From an uncultured Collinsella sp. (GTDB lineage Bacteria > Actinomycetota > Coriobacteriia > Coriobacteriales > Coriobacteriaceae), in NCBI GenBank assembly GCA_900541015.1, contig UQIB01000045.1:1-11254 (forward strand): a DNA stretch of 11,254 bases, read 5' to 3'. A program made the position numbers and the translations under genes. Positions 5,726 through 11,254 of this stretch are shown here, one piece after another; positions within the stretch are counted from its first letter, which is position 1, and every line of letters starts with the position of its first letter. The notes under the pieces are model-generated. The model made no database searches. It saw nothing but the letters and a program-made list of their open reading frames with translations, and had not been told where the DNA came from.

Positions 5726-7162
5726 ATGAAGACCATCAAGCTTGCTCCCGGTGAGCGCCTCGTTACCAACCAGCTCAACCGCAAGGGCGTGCTGCCGCAA
5801 AACATCGTCGACGCCGCCCGCGATATCGTGGCCAACGTGCGTGCCAACGGCGATGCCGCGGTGCGCGATTACTGTCAGCGTTTTGACGGTGTCGAGCTGC
5901 AGAGCTTCCGCTTGCCGCAGGAGCAGATCGATGCCGCGCTCGAAGGCCTCGATCCCGCTTTTGTCGCGGCGCTCGAAAAGGCTGCACGCCAGATTCGCGA
6001 ATTCCACCAGCGCGAGGTCGAGCAGAGCTGGTTTACCACGCGCCCGGACGGCACGATGCTCGGCGTTAAGGTGACCCCGCTCGCGGCGGCCGGCATCTAC
6101 GTGCCGGGCGGTCGCGCGCAGTATCCCTCCACGGTGCTCATGAATGCCATTCCCGCCAAGGTTGCCGGCGTCAAGCGCGTGGTTATGGTGACGCCGCCGC
6201 AAAAAGACGGCCTGATCAGCCCTTACACGCTTGCCGCGGCAAAGCTCGGCGGCGTGGACGAAATCTATATGGTGGGCGGCGCTCAGGCCGTGGCCGCGCT
6301 GGCGTACGGTACCGAGACCATTCCGCGCGTCGACAAAATCACCGGTCCGGGCAACGCTTTTGTTGCCGCTGCCAAGCAGATCGTCTCCGGCGACGTGGGC
6401 ATCGACATGGTCGCCGGCCCGTCCGAGGTCTGCGTGCTGGCCGATGCTACGGCCAAGCCCATGGTGGTTGCGGCCGACCTGATGGCCCAGGCCGAGCACG
6501 ATCCGCTGGCAGCCTGCTATCTGGTGACCTGCGACGAGCAGTTTGCGCGCGAGGTCGAGGCAGGCATCGATATCCTGGTGGCGCAGTCGCCGCGTGCCGA
6601 GATCACGCGTGCTTCGCTCGACAATGAGGGCACCATCGTGGTGGCCGCCGACATGGCTGCCGCCGTCGAGGCGGTGAATACCGTGGCGCCCGAGCACTTG
6701 GAGCTGCACTGCAAGGACGCGATGGGCCTGCTCGGCGGCATTCGCAACGCCGGCGCCATCTTTGTGGGCGCTTGGAGCTCCGAGCCGCTCGGCGATTATG
6801 TTGCCGGTCCCAACCACACGCTGCCAACCGGCGGCACGGCCATGTTCTCCAACCCGCTTTCGGTCGAAGAGTTCGTTAAGCGCTCGAGCGTCATTTGCTA
6901 TACGCCCGAGGGCCTGCTCTCTGACGCTCCCGCCACACAGCGTCTAGCCGAGGCCGAGGGCCTGTGGGCGCACGCGCTTTCTGCTGCCCTGCGTCGTCGC
7001 GTGCTGGAGCAGGGCGAGGATGCCGTGAGTGCCGAGTCACTGGCTGCGGCCGACCTGACCAAGGTCGCCTGGCCGGGCGACGCCGTGGCGACGGTTGCTG
7101 AGGGCGTGGACCTGGCGGCGGCTGCGGGCGGTGCCGCTGGCGCGACCGGCGAGGAGGCCTAA
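5726..7162 (+). CDS. hisD: Histidinol dehydrogenase
   Basis: This 478-residue enzyme oxidises L-histidinol to L-histidine with two NAD, the last two steps of the pathway, in the cytoplasm. Zinc ligands are visible as Gln255 and His258 (LMAQAEHDP), Asp357 (LGDYVAGPNHTLPT) and His416 (GLWAHALS). The catalytic pair is Glu323-His324 in VAPEHLEL. Other family blocks are GIYVPGGRAQYPS (123-135), VGGAQAVAALAYGT (183-196), KITGPGN (204-210) and GPSE (231-234). The core is complete. It is about 45 residues longer than the usual 430 because of a C-terminal extension ending in an Ala/Gly-rich tail after residue 460. AGGGG at 5713-5717 precedes the ATG. hisC follows after one base, with its ribosome binding site inside the last hisD codons. 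Confidence 0.97.
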   Translation: MKTIKLAPGERLVTNQLNRKGVLPQNIVDAARDIVANVRANGDAAVRDYCQRFDGVELQSFRLPQEQIDAALEGLDPAFVAALEKAARQIREFHQREVEQSWFTTRPDGTMLGVKVTPLAAAGIYVPGGRAQYPSTVLMNAIPAKVAGVKRVVMVTPPQKDGLISPYTLAAAKLGGVDEIYMVGGAQAVAALAYGTETIPRVDKITGPGNAFVAAAKQIVSGDVGIDMVAGPSEVCVLADATAKPMVVAADLMAQAEHDPLAACYLVTCDEQFAREVEAGIDILVAQSPRAEITRASLDNEGTIVVAADMAAAVEAVNTVAPEHLELHCKDAMGLLGGIRNAGAIFVGAWSSEPLGDYVAGPNHTLPTGGTAMFSNPLSVEEFVKRSSVICYTPEGLLSDAPATQRLAEAEGLWAHALSAALRRRVLEQGEDAVSAESLAAADLTKVAWPGDAVATVAEGVDLAAAAGGAAGATGEEA

Positions 7163-7163
7163 T

Positions 7164-8279
7164 ATGGCCGAGCTGACGCCCCGCATGAAGGAGCTCGTCC
7201 AGCCCTACTTGACCGGCATCGAGCCCTACGATCCCAACTTTACGCCCACGCGCATCAATCTTTCGGCCAACGAGAACACCTATCCCGTGCCGGCCGGCGT
7301 GCGCGAGGCGGTTGATGCGGCCTTGGCTGCCGCACCGCTCAACCGCTATCCCGATCCCATGTCCAACGACCTGCGCGACGAGCTTGCTGCCTGGCATGGC
7401 GTGACGCGCGAGAACATCTGCGTGGGCAACGGCGGCGACGAGCTACTCTATAACTTCCTGCTGGCGTTTGGCGGCGCGGGGCGGACCCTGCTCAACTGCC
7501 CGCCGTGCTTTAGCGAGTACGCGTTCTTTGCGTCGCTCTGTCAGACCGAGGTGCGCGACGTGTGGCGCGACCCGGCAACTTTTGAGCTCGACCAGGCGGC
7601 TGTGTTCGCGGCCGCACCCGAGTGCAACCTGGCGATCGTGACCTCACCCAACAATCCCACGGGCGACGTGGCGCCGCTCGACTTTGTCGCGGCGCTGTGC
7701 GATGCGTGCCCCGGCATGGTCATGGTCGACGAGGCCTACGTGGAGTTTGCCGACGATTCGTTTGGCGCGGCAACTACGGCGCAAGGCCTTATTGCCGAGC
7801 ATCCTAACCTGGTGATTCTGCATACACTGTCCAAGGCGTTCGGCGCCGCCGGCACGCGCCTGGGCTATGTGATCGCGGCGCCCGAGGTCATCGACGTGTT
7901 CGCGGCGATTCGCCAGATCTATTCGGTCAACGTGCTGAGCCAGGCGGCAGCACTTGCCTGCGTGCGTGCCCGCGATGCCTACGCACCTGTGGTGGCGCAG
8001 GTCGCATCCGAGCGTGAGCGCGAGCTGGCCGCTCTGCGCGTGATGGCTGCCGAGGGCTTGCCCGTGGAGGCGTGGCCGAGCGCGGCGAACTTTGTGCTCG
8101 TGCGCACGCCGCATGCCACGCGCGTGCGCGAGCGCCTGCGCGACGAGTATTCAATTTTGGTGCGCGACTTTAGCTACGCGCCGGGGCTCGCGGACTGCCT
8201 GCGCATTACCGTGGGCACCCCGCAGGAAAACGACGAGGTGCTGGCAGCGTTTGCCGCGCTGGTGAAGGAGGAGATGTAG
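7164..8279 (+). CDS. hisC: Histidinol-phosphate aminotransferase
   Basis: This 371-residue PLP enzyme of fold type I converts imidazole-acetol phosphate plus glutamate to histidinol phosphate. The cofactor lysine is Lys224 in TLSKAFGAAGTRLGY. Asp189 in MVDEAYVEF should hold the pyridine nitrogen, and SPNNPTG (161-167) and NLSANENTYPVP (32-43) are the other expected blocks. ATG 7164 is chosen over an in-frame upstream start at 7095 because it begins at the normal HisC N-terminus and has GAGGAGG at 7151-7157. The upstream candidate would overlap hisD by 68 bp. Length is normal. hisB starts immediately after the stop with no gap, suggesting coupled translation. Confidence 0.97.
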   Translation: MAELTPRMKELVQPYLTGIEPYDPNFTPTRINLSANENTYPVPAGVREAVDAALAAAPLNRYPDPMSNDLRDELAAWHGVTRENICVGNGGDELLYNFLLAFGGAGRTLLNCPPCFSEYAFFASLCQTEVRDVWRDPATFELDQAAVFAAAPECNLAIVTSPNNPTGDVAPLDFVAALCDACPGMVMVDEAYVEFADDSFGAATTAQGLIAEHPNLVILHTLSKAFGAAGTRLGYVIAAPEVIDVFAAIRQIYSVNVLSQAAALACVRARDAYAPVVAQVASERERELAALRVMAAEGLPVEAWPSAANFVLVRTPHATRVRERLRDEYSILVRDFSYAPGLADCLRITVGTPQENDEVLAAFAALVKEEM

Positions 8280-8867
8280 ATGGACCGCTATGCCGAGGTA
8301 ACCCGCAAGACGGGCGAGACCGACATTGTCGTAAAGCTCGACCTGGACGGATCTGGCGTGTGCGATATCTCGACCGGCGTGCCGTATTTCGACCACATGC
8401 TCAACGCTTTTGGCCGCCATGGTCTGTTCGATCTGACGGTGCACGCGGTGGGCGACGTCGAGGTCGATGCACATCACACCGTCGAGGACACGGGTATTGT
8501 GCTGGGCGAGGCGTTTTGCCAGGCGCTGGGCGACAAGGCGGGCATTACGCGCTTTGCCGACGCGGCGATCGCCATGGACGAGACGCTTGTGATGGCTGCT
8601 GTTGATATTTCGGGCCGCGGGCAGGCCTACTGCGAGCTGTCCGTGCCGACCGAGCGCGTGGGCAGCTTCGATACCGAGCTGGCCGTCGAGTTCTTCTACG
8701 CCTTTGCGCGCGATGCCAAGCTCACGCTGCACGTGCGCGAGCTGGCGGGCGGCAACTCGCATCACATTATCGAGGCCGCCTTTAAGGCCGTGGGCCGCAC
8801 GATGCGCCACGCCTGCGAGCTCGATCCCCGCGTGCAGGGCATCCCCAGCACCAAGGGCTCGCTGTAA
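8280..8867 (+). CDS. hisB: Imidazoleglycerol-phosphate dehydratase (monofunctional)
   Basis: This 195-residue enzyme dehydrates imidazoleglycerol phosphate to imidazole-acetol phosphate. The two metal-binding blocks are DAHHTVEDTG (63-72) and SHHIIEAAFKAVGR (160-173), with FDHMLNAFGRHG (37-48) as the N-terminal signature and PSTKGSL as the typical end. It lacks the HAD-type phosphatase half present in the bifunctional enterobacterial HisB, so histidinol-phosphate phosphatase must be encoded elsewhere. The ATG directly abuts the hisC stop, with AAGGAGGAG at 8265-8273 inside hisC. After the stop there is an 81 bp gap holding a long hairpin, the only large break in the hisD-hisF block. Confidence 0.97.
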   Translation: MDRYAEVTRKTGETDIVVKLDLDGSGVCDISTGVPYFDHMLNAFGRHGLFDLTVHAVGDVEVDAHHTVEDTGIVLGEAFCQALGDKAGITRFADAAIAMDETLVMAAVDISGRGQAYCELSVPTERVGSFDTELAVEFFYAFARDAKLTLHVRELAGGNSHHIIEAAFKAVGRTMRHACELDPRVQGIPSTKGSL

Positions 8868-8881
8868 CCGCAACAAAGGCA

Positions 8882-8922
8882 AAAACCACTACGAAGGTGC
8901 CTGTCCCCTTTGTGGTGGTTTT
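8882..8922 (+). terminator. Long symmetrical hairpin between hisB and hisH (bidirectional terminator or dispersed repeat)
   Basis: AAAACCACTACGAAGG (8882-8897) pairs over 16 positions with CCTTTGTGGTGGTTTT (8907-8922), with two G-T wobbles and a nine-base loop. The run of A on one side and T on the other gives it a terminator shape in both directions. It lies inside the his operon, so full termination would cut off hisHAF unless they have their own promoter. The core GGTGCCTGTCCCC (8896-8908) resembles a motif I associate with dispersed REP-like repeats. Confidence 0.75.
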
Positions 8923-8936
8923 GGACGATGAGATAA

Positions 8937-8944
8937 GGGAGGGG
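8937..8944 (+). promoter_or_regulatory. Shine-Dalgarno site fixing the GTG start of hisH
   Basis: GGGAGGGG lies four bases before the GTG at 8949, and no ATG in this frame is better placed. The protein that starts here has the expected HisH N-terminus. Confidence 0.7.
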
Positions 8945-8948
8945 TCGC

Positions 8949-9650
8949 GTGGGCGAACCGAAGATCGTGGTGGTCGACTACCACAAGGGCAACTTGTCGA
9001 GCGTTGCGCGCGGGCTTGCGCGCGCCGGTGCCGCCGCCTGCACGTCGGACGATCCGGAGCAGATCCGCAACGCCGACGGCCTGGTCATCCCGGGCGTGGG
9101 CGCGTTTTACGACGCGGTCGCCTTTATGCGCGAGGGCGGCGAGGCGGACGCGGTGCTCGACGCCGTTGCCGCCGGAACTCCGTTGCTCGGCATCTGCCTG
9201 GGCCTTCAGTTGTTTTTTGAGCGCGGCAACGAGGGCGTTCCTGCGAGCGAGAGCGCGGTCGCCGACGGCAACGCCTCCGAGCGGGCCGGTGCCCTCTGGG
9301 TCGATGGCCTGGGTATTATGCGCGGTTCGTGCACGCGCCTGGAGTCGAGCCGCCTGAAGGTGCCGCACGTGGGCTGGGACCAGGTGCACATGACGCCCGC
9401 CGGTGCGGCCGATCCGCTGCTTACTGGTTTTGCCGAGGGTGCCAACATGTACTTCACCCACAGCTACGCGGTGGCCGACGATTCCGATGCCGCCGATGTG
9501 CTGGCGCGCACGCACTATACGCGGAGCTTCCCGTGCATCGTGCGCCATGGCAACGTGTGGGGCTGCCAGTTCCATCCCGAGAAATCCTCCGCGCTGGGTC
9601 AGCGCATCCTTAAGAACTTCGTCAACATCGTCGAGGAGGCTGGCCGATGA
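8949..9650 (+). CDS. hisH: Imidazole glycerol phosphate synthase, glutamine amidotransferase subunit
   Basis: This 233-residue class I glutaminase releases ammonia from glutamine and channels it through HisF. The catalytic triad is complete: Cys83 in GICLGLQLF, and His209 with Glu211 in GCQFHPEKS. The oxyanion-side motif IPGVGAF (47-53) and the HisF-contact block VPHVGWDQV (138-146) are present. Translation probably begins at GTG, preceded by GGGAGGGG. The protein is about 25-30 residues longer than usual. The extra length lies between the nucleophile elbow and the GLGIM block, at about residues 93-117, as a polar Ala/Ser/Glu-rich insertion. It overlaps hisA by four bases (ATGA), which couples translation. 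hisH follows the hairpin after hisB. Confidence 0.96.
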   Translation: MGEPKIVVVDYHKGNLSSVARGLARAGAAACTSDDPEQIRNADGLVIPGVGAFYDAVAFMREGGEADAVLDAVAAGTPLLGICLGLQLFFERGNEGVPASESAVADGNASERAGALWVDGLGIMRGSCTRLESSRLKVPHVGWDQVHMTPAGAADPLLTGFAEGANMYFTHSYAVADDSDAADVLARTHYTRSFPCIVRHGNVWGCQFHPEKSSALGQRILKNFVNIVEEAGR

Positions 9651-10390
9651 TCCTGTTTCCCGCAATCGATCTGATCGGCGGCAAAGTCGTGCGCCTGGAG
9701 CGTGGCGACCGCAGCCGCTGCAAGGTATATTCCGACGACCCCGTGGCCGTCGCCCGCTCGTTTGCCGAGCAGGGCGCAAGCTGGGTGCACGTCGTCGACC
9801 TGTCCGCTGCCTTTGGCGAGGACGAGGACACATGCGCTGCCAACTTGGCGGCGATTAAGGCCATCTGCGGCGTCGACGGTCTGTCCGTGGACGTGGGCGG
9901 CGGCGTCCGCTCGCTCGCGCGCATCGACGAGTTGGCCGGCTACGGTGCGCGCCGCATCGCGCTGGGCACGGTGCTGGTGACCGAGCCGGGTTTTGCTGAG
10001 GTGGCAGCCCAAGGCTTTGGCGAGCTGCTGGTCGCCGACATTGCCGCACGCGACGGCCAGGTTAAGGTGAACGGCTGGCGCGACGGCGCGGGCGTGGTGC
10101 TCGACGATGCCGTGGCGCAGCTTACCGAGCTGGGCTTTAAGCATCTGGTGTATACCGACATCGCGCGCGATGGCATGCAGACGGGCATCGATGTGGCGGC
10201 GTATCGCCATGTGGCCGAGGTCGCGGGCTTTCCCGTCGTGGCATCGGGTGGCATCTCGACGCTCGACGACATCCGCGCGCTGGCCGCAGTGGGTGAGGGC
10301 GCGATTGAAGGTGCCATTACCGGTCGCGCGCTCTACGAGGGCAACTTTACGCTGGTACAGGCGCTGACCGCCGCCCGAGGGGAGGAGTAG
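9647..10390 (+). CDS. hisA: ProFAR isomerase (phosphoribosylformimino-AICAR phosphate isomerase)
   Basis: This 247-residue (beta/alpha)8 enzyme performs the Amadori rearrangement of ProFAR to PRFAR, the substrate of HisHF. The catalytic acids are visible as Asp8 (FPAIDLIGG) and Asp131 (LLVADIAARDG). The second-half phosphate-binding and catalytic loop is YTDIARDGMQTG (169-180). VDVGGGVRS (81-89) and VVASGGIST (197-205) are the repeated glycine phosphate sites. Length is typical. The region following the second strand, VNGWRDGAGV, looks like ordinary HisA and not the bifunctional PriA of many actinobacteria. It starts in an ATGA overlap with hisH and has GAGGAGG at 9633-9639. hisF begins three bases after its stop. 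Confidence 0.96.
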   Translation: MILFPAIDLIGGKVVRLERGDRSRCKVYSDDPVAVARSFAEQGASWVHVVDLSAAFGEDEDTCAANLAAIKAICGVDGLSVDVGGGVRSLARIDELAGYGARRIALGTVLVTEPGFAEVAAQGFGELLVADIAARDGQVKVNGWRDGAGVVLDDAVAQLTELGFKHLVYTDIARDGMQTGIDVAAYRHVAEVAGFPVVASGGISTLDDIRALAAVGEGAIEGAITGRALYEGNFTLVQALTAARGEE

Positions 10391-10393
10391 CCC

Positions 10394-11176
10394 ATGCTTA
10401 CCAAACGTGTGATTCCCTGCCTGGACGTCAAGGACGGCCGTGTGGTCAAGGGCGTCAACTTTGTGAGCTTGCGCGATGCGGGCGATCCGGTGGAGCTGGC
10501 GCGCGCCTACGACCGCGAGGGTGCGGACGAGGTCGTCTTCTTGGACATTACCGCCACGAGCGACAACCGTGCGACGACCATCGAGATGGCGGCGCATGCG
10601 GCCGAGGAGCTAGCCATTCCCTATACCGTGGGCGGCGGTTTTCGCGACCTGGCGGGCATGCGCACCATGGTTGCAGCCGGTGCCGACAAGGTGTCGCTCA
10701 ACTCTGCCGCCGTGCGCGACCCGTCGCTGATTAGCCAGGCTGCCGCGGCGTTTGGTAGCCAGGCCGTGGTCGTGGCGATCGATGCCAAGCGCGTCGGTTT
10801 GCCCGGCGCATCTGGTGCCGACAAGTGGGAGGTCTTCACGGCGGGCGGCCGCAACGCCACGGGCATCGACGCGGTGGCGTGGGCCGAGGAGGCGGCTCGT
10901 CGCGGCGCCGGCGAGATCCTGCTCACCAGTATGGACCGCGACGGCACCAAGGCCGGATTTGACCTGGCGCTCACCCGCGCCGTGGCGCGCGCGGTGCCGA
11001 TTCCGGTGATTGCGAGCGGCGGTGTGGGCGCGCTCGAGCATTTTGCCGAGGGCGTGATTGAGGGCGAGGCCGATGCCGTGCTGGCGGCGAGCGTCTTTCA
11101 CTTTGGGACGTTCAGCATTCGCGAAGTCAAAGAGTATATGGCCTCTCAAGGTATTCCTGTGAGGCTGGACTTCTAA
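10394..11176 (+). CDS. hisF: Imidazole glycerol phosphate synthase, cyclase subunit
   Basis: This 260-residue (beta/alpha)8 cyclase takes ammonia from HisH and converts PRFAR to imidazoleglycerol phosphate and AICAR. The catalytic aspartates are Asp11 (IPCLDVKDGRVVKG) and Asp130 (VVVAIDAKR). VFLDITAT (48-55), VGGGFRDL (79-86), TSMDRDGTKAGFD (178-190) and VIASGGVG (205-212) mark the repeated half-barrel phosphate sites. The C-terminal GIPVRLDF is a near-standard HisF ending. GGGGAGGAG just before the hisA stop serves as ribosome binding site. It is the last recognised his gene in the window; no hisI or hisE frame begins in the remaining 78 bp. Confidence 0.97.
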   Translation: MLTKRVIPCLDVKDGRVVKGVNFVSLRDAGDPVELARAYDREGADEVVFLDITATSDNRATTIEMAAHAAEELAIPYTVGGGFRDLAGMRTMVAAGADKVSLNSAAVRDPSLISQAAAAFGSQAVVVAIDAKRVGLPGASGADKWEVFTAGGRNATGIDAVAWAEEAARRGAGEILLTSMDRDGTKAGFDLALTRAVARAVPIPVIASGGVGALEHFAEGVIEGEADAVLAASVFHFGTFSIREVKEYMASQGIPVRLDF

Positions 11177-11222
11177 TGCTGCGGCTTGCCCAGGCACCCG
11201 ACCTTCCGGCTCCAACCCTCCT

Positions 11223-11240
11223 CGCGTACTTAAGTACGCG
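11223..11240. repeat. 18 bp perfect palindrome downstream of hisF
   Basis: CGCGTACTTAAGTACGCG reads identically on both strands. It lies 46 bp after hisF in an otherwise gene-free end of the window. A CCCGAC at 11202-11207 can also pair with GTCGGG at 11243-11248, enclosing it. There is no U-tract, so a simple terminator is not obvious. A dispersed repeat or protein-binding site is possible. Confidence 0.6.
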
Positions 11241-11254
11241 TCGTCGGGCTTGTC

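Noticed and set aside
9647..10390. Bifunctional PriA (HisA plus TrpF activity)
   Set aside because: The PriA-type RGW-T-x-DGG loop is not seen. The corresponding segment VNGWRDGAGV and YTDIARDGM look like ordinary HisA. Sequence alone cannot fully exclude dual activity.
1..11254. CRISPR arrays, tRNA/rRNA genes, insertion sequences, phage or defence genes
   Set aside because: I saw no spaced direct repeats, no cloverleaf-like segments, and no transposase, integrase or defence-type proteins. All long forward frames are accounted for by PTS, epimerase and his genes.

Overview
The window is a dense, forward-strand-only, GC-rich stretch. GC-biased third codon positions, strong AGGAGG-type ribosome binding sites, a four-subunit mannose-family PTS and a single-chain HisZ-HisG protein all fit a gut Coriobacteriia genome, most likely Collinsella or a close relative. 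That assignment rests on recognition of the gene set, not on a database search.

Left half (1-3735), sugar-derivative uptake and processing. It opens with the last 62 codons of a SIS-domain sugar-phosphate isomerase/deglycase-like protein. A strong hairpin terminator follows, then the cytoplasmic EIIA, EIIB and membrane EIIC, EIID subunits of a mannose-family PTS, packed with 17 bp and 8 bp gaps and an 11 bp overlap. A second strong terminator lies directly in front of a xylose-isomerase-like TIM-barrel epimerase that resembles FrlC (fructoselysine 3-epimerase). SIS deglycase, mannose-type PTS and FrlC-like epimerase together suggest catabolism of an Amadori product (fructoselysine, glucoselysine or similar). 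The substrate itself is inferred.

Middle (3736-3904), a 169 bp intergenic region. It holds a probable terminator for the epimerase, a weak promoter-like -10 element, a perfect 12 bp hairpin and a canonical Shine-Dalgarno sequence for the next gene.

Right half (3905-11176), a histidine biosynthesis operon in the order hisZG, hisD, hisC, hisB, hisH, hisA, hisF. Together these catalyse the committed PRPP-ATP condensation (HisG with its HisZ regulatory partner on one chain), the ProFAR isomerase step (HisA), imidazole-glycerol-phosphate synthase (HisH glutaminase plus HisF cyclase), IGP dehydratase (HisB), the aminotransferase (HisC) and histidinol dehydrogenase (HisD). hisI/hisE (steps 2 and 3) and a histidinol-phosphate phosphatase are not in the window. 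A long symmetrical hairpin splits the operon between hisB and hisH. The last 78 bp contain an 18 bp perfect palindrome and no recognisable gene.

The most notable points are the HisZ-HisG fusion with an unusual cysteine cluster, the apparent mismatch between PTS import (substrate phosphorylated on entry) and an FrlC-type epimerase, the terminators sitting immediately before downstream operon genes, and the hisB-hisH hairpin, whose GGTGCCTGTCCCC core looks like a dispersed repeat. I saw no phage, CRISPR, tRNA, rRNA or insertion sequence.
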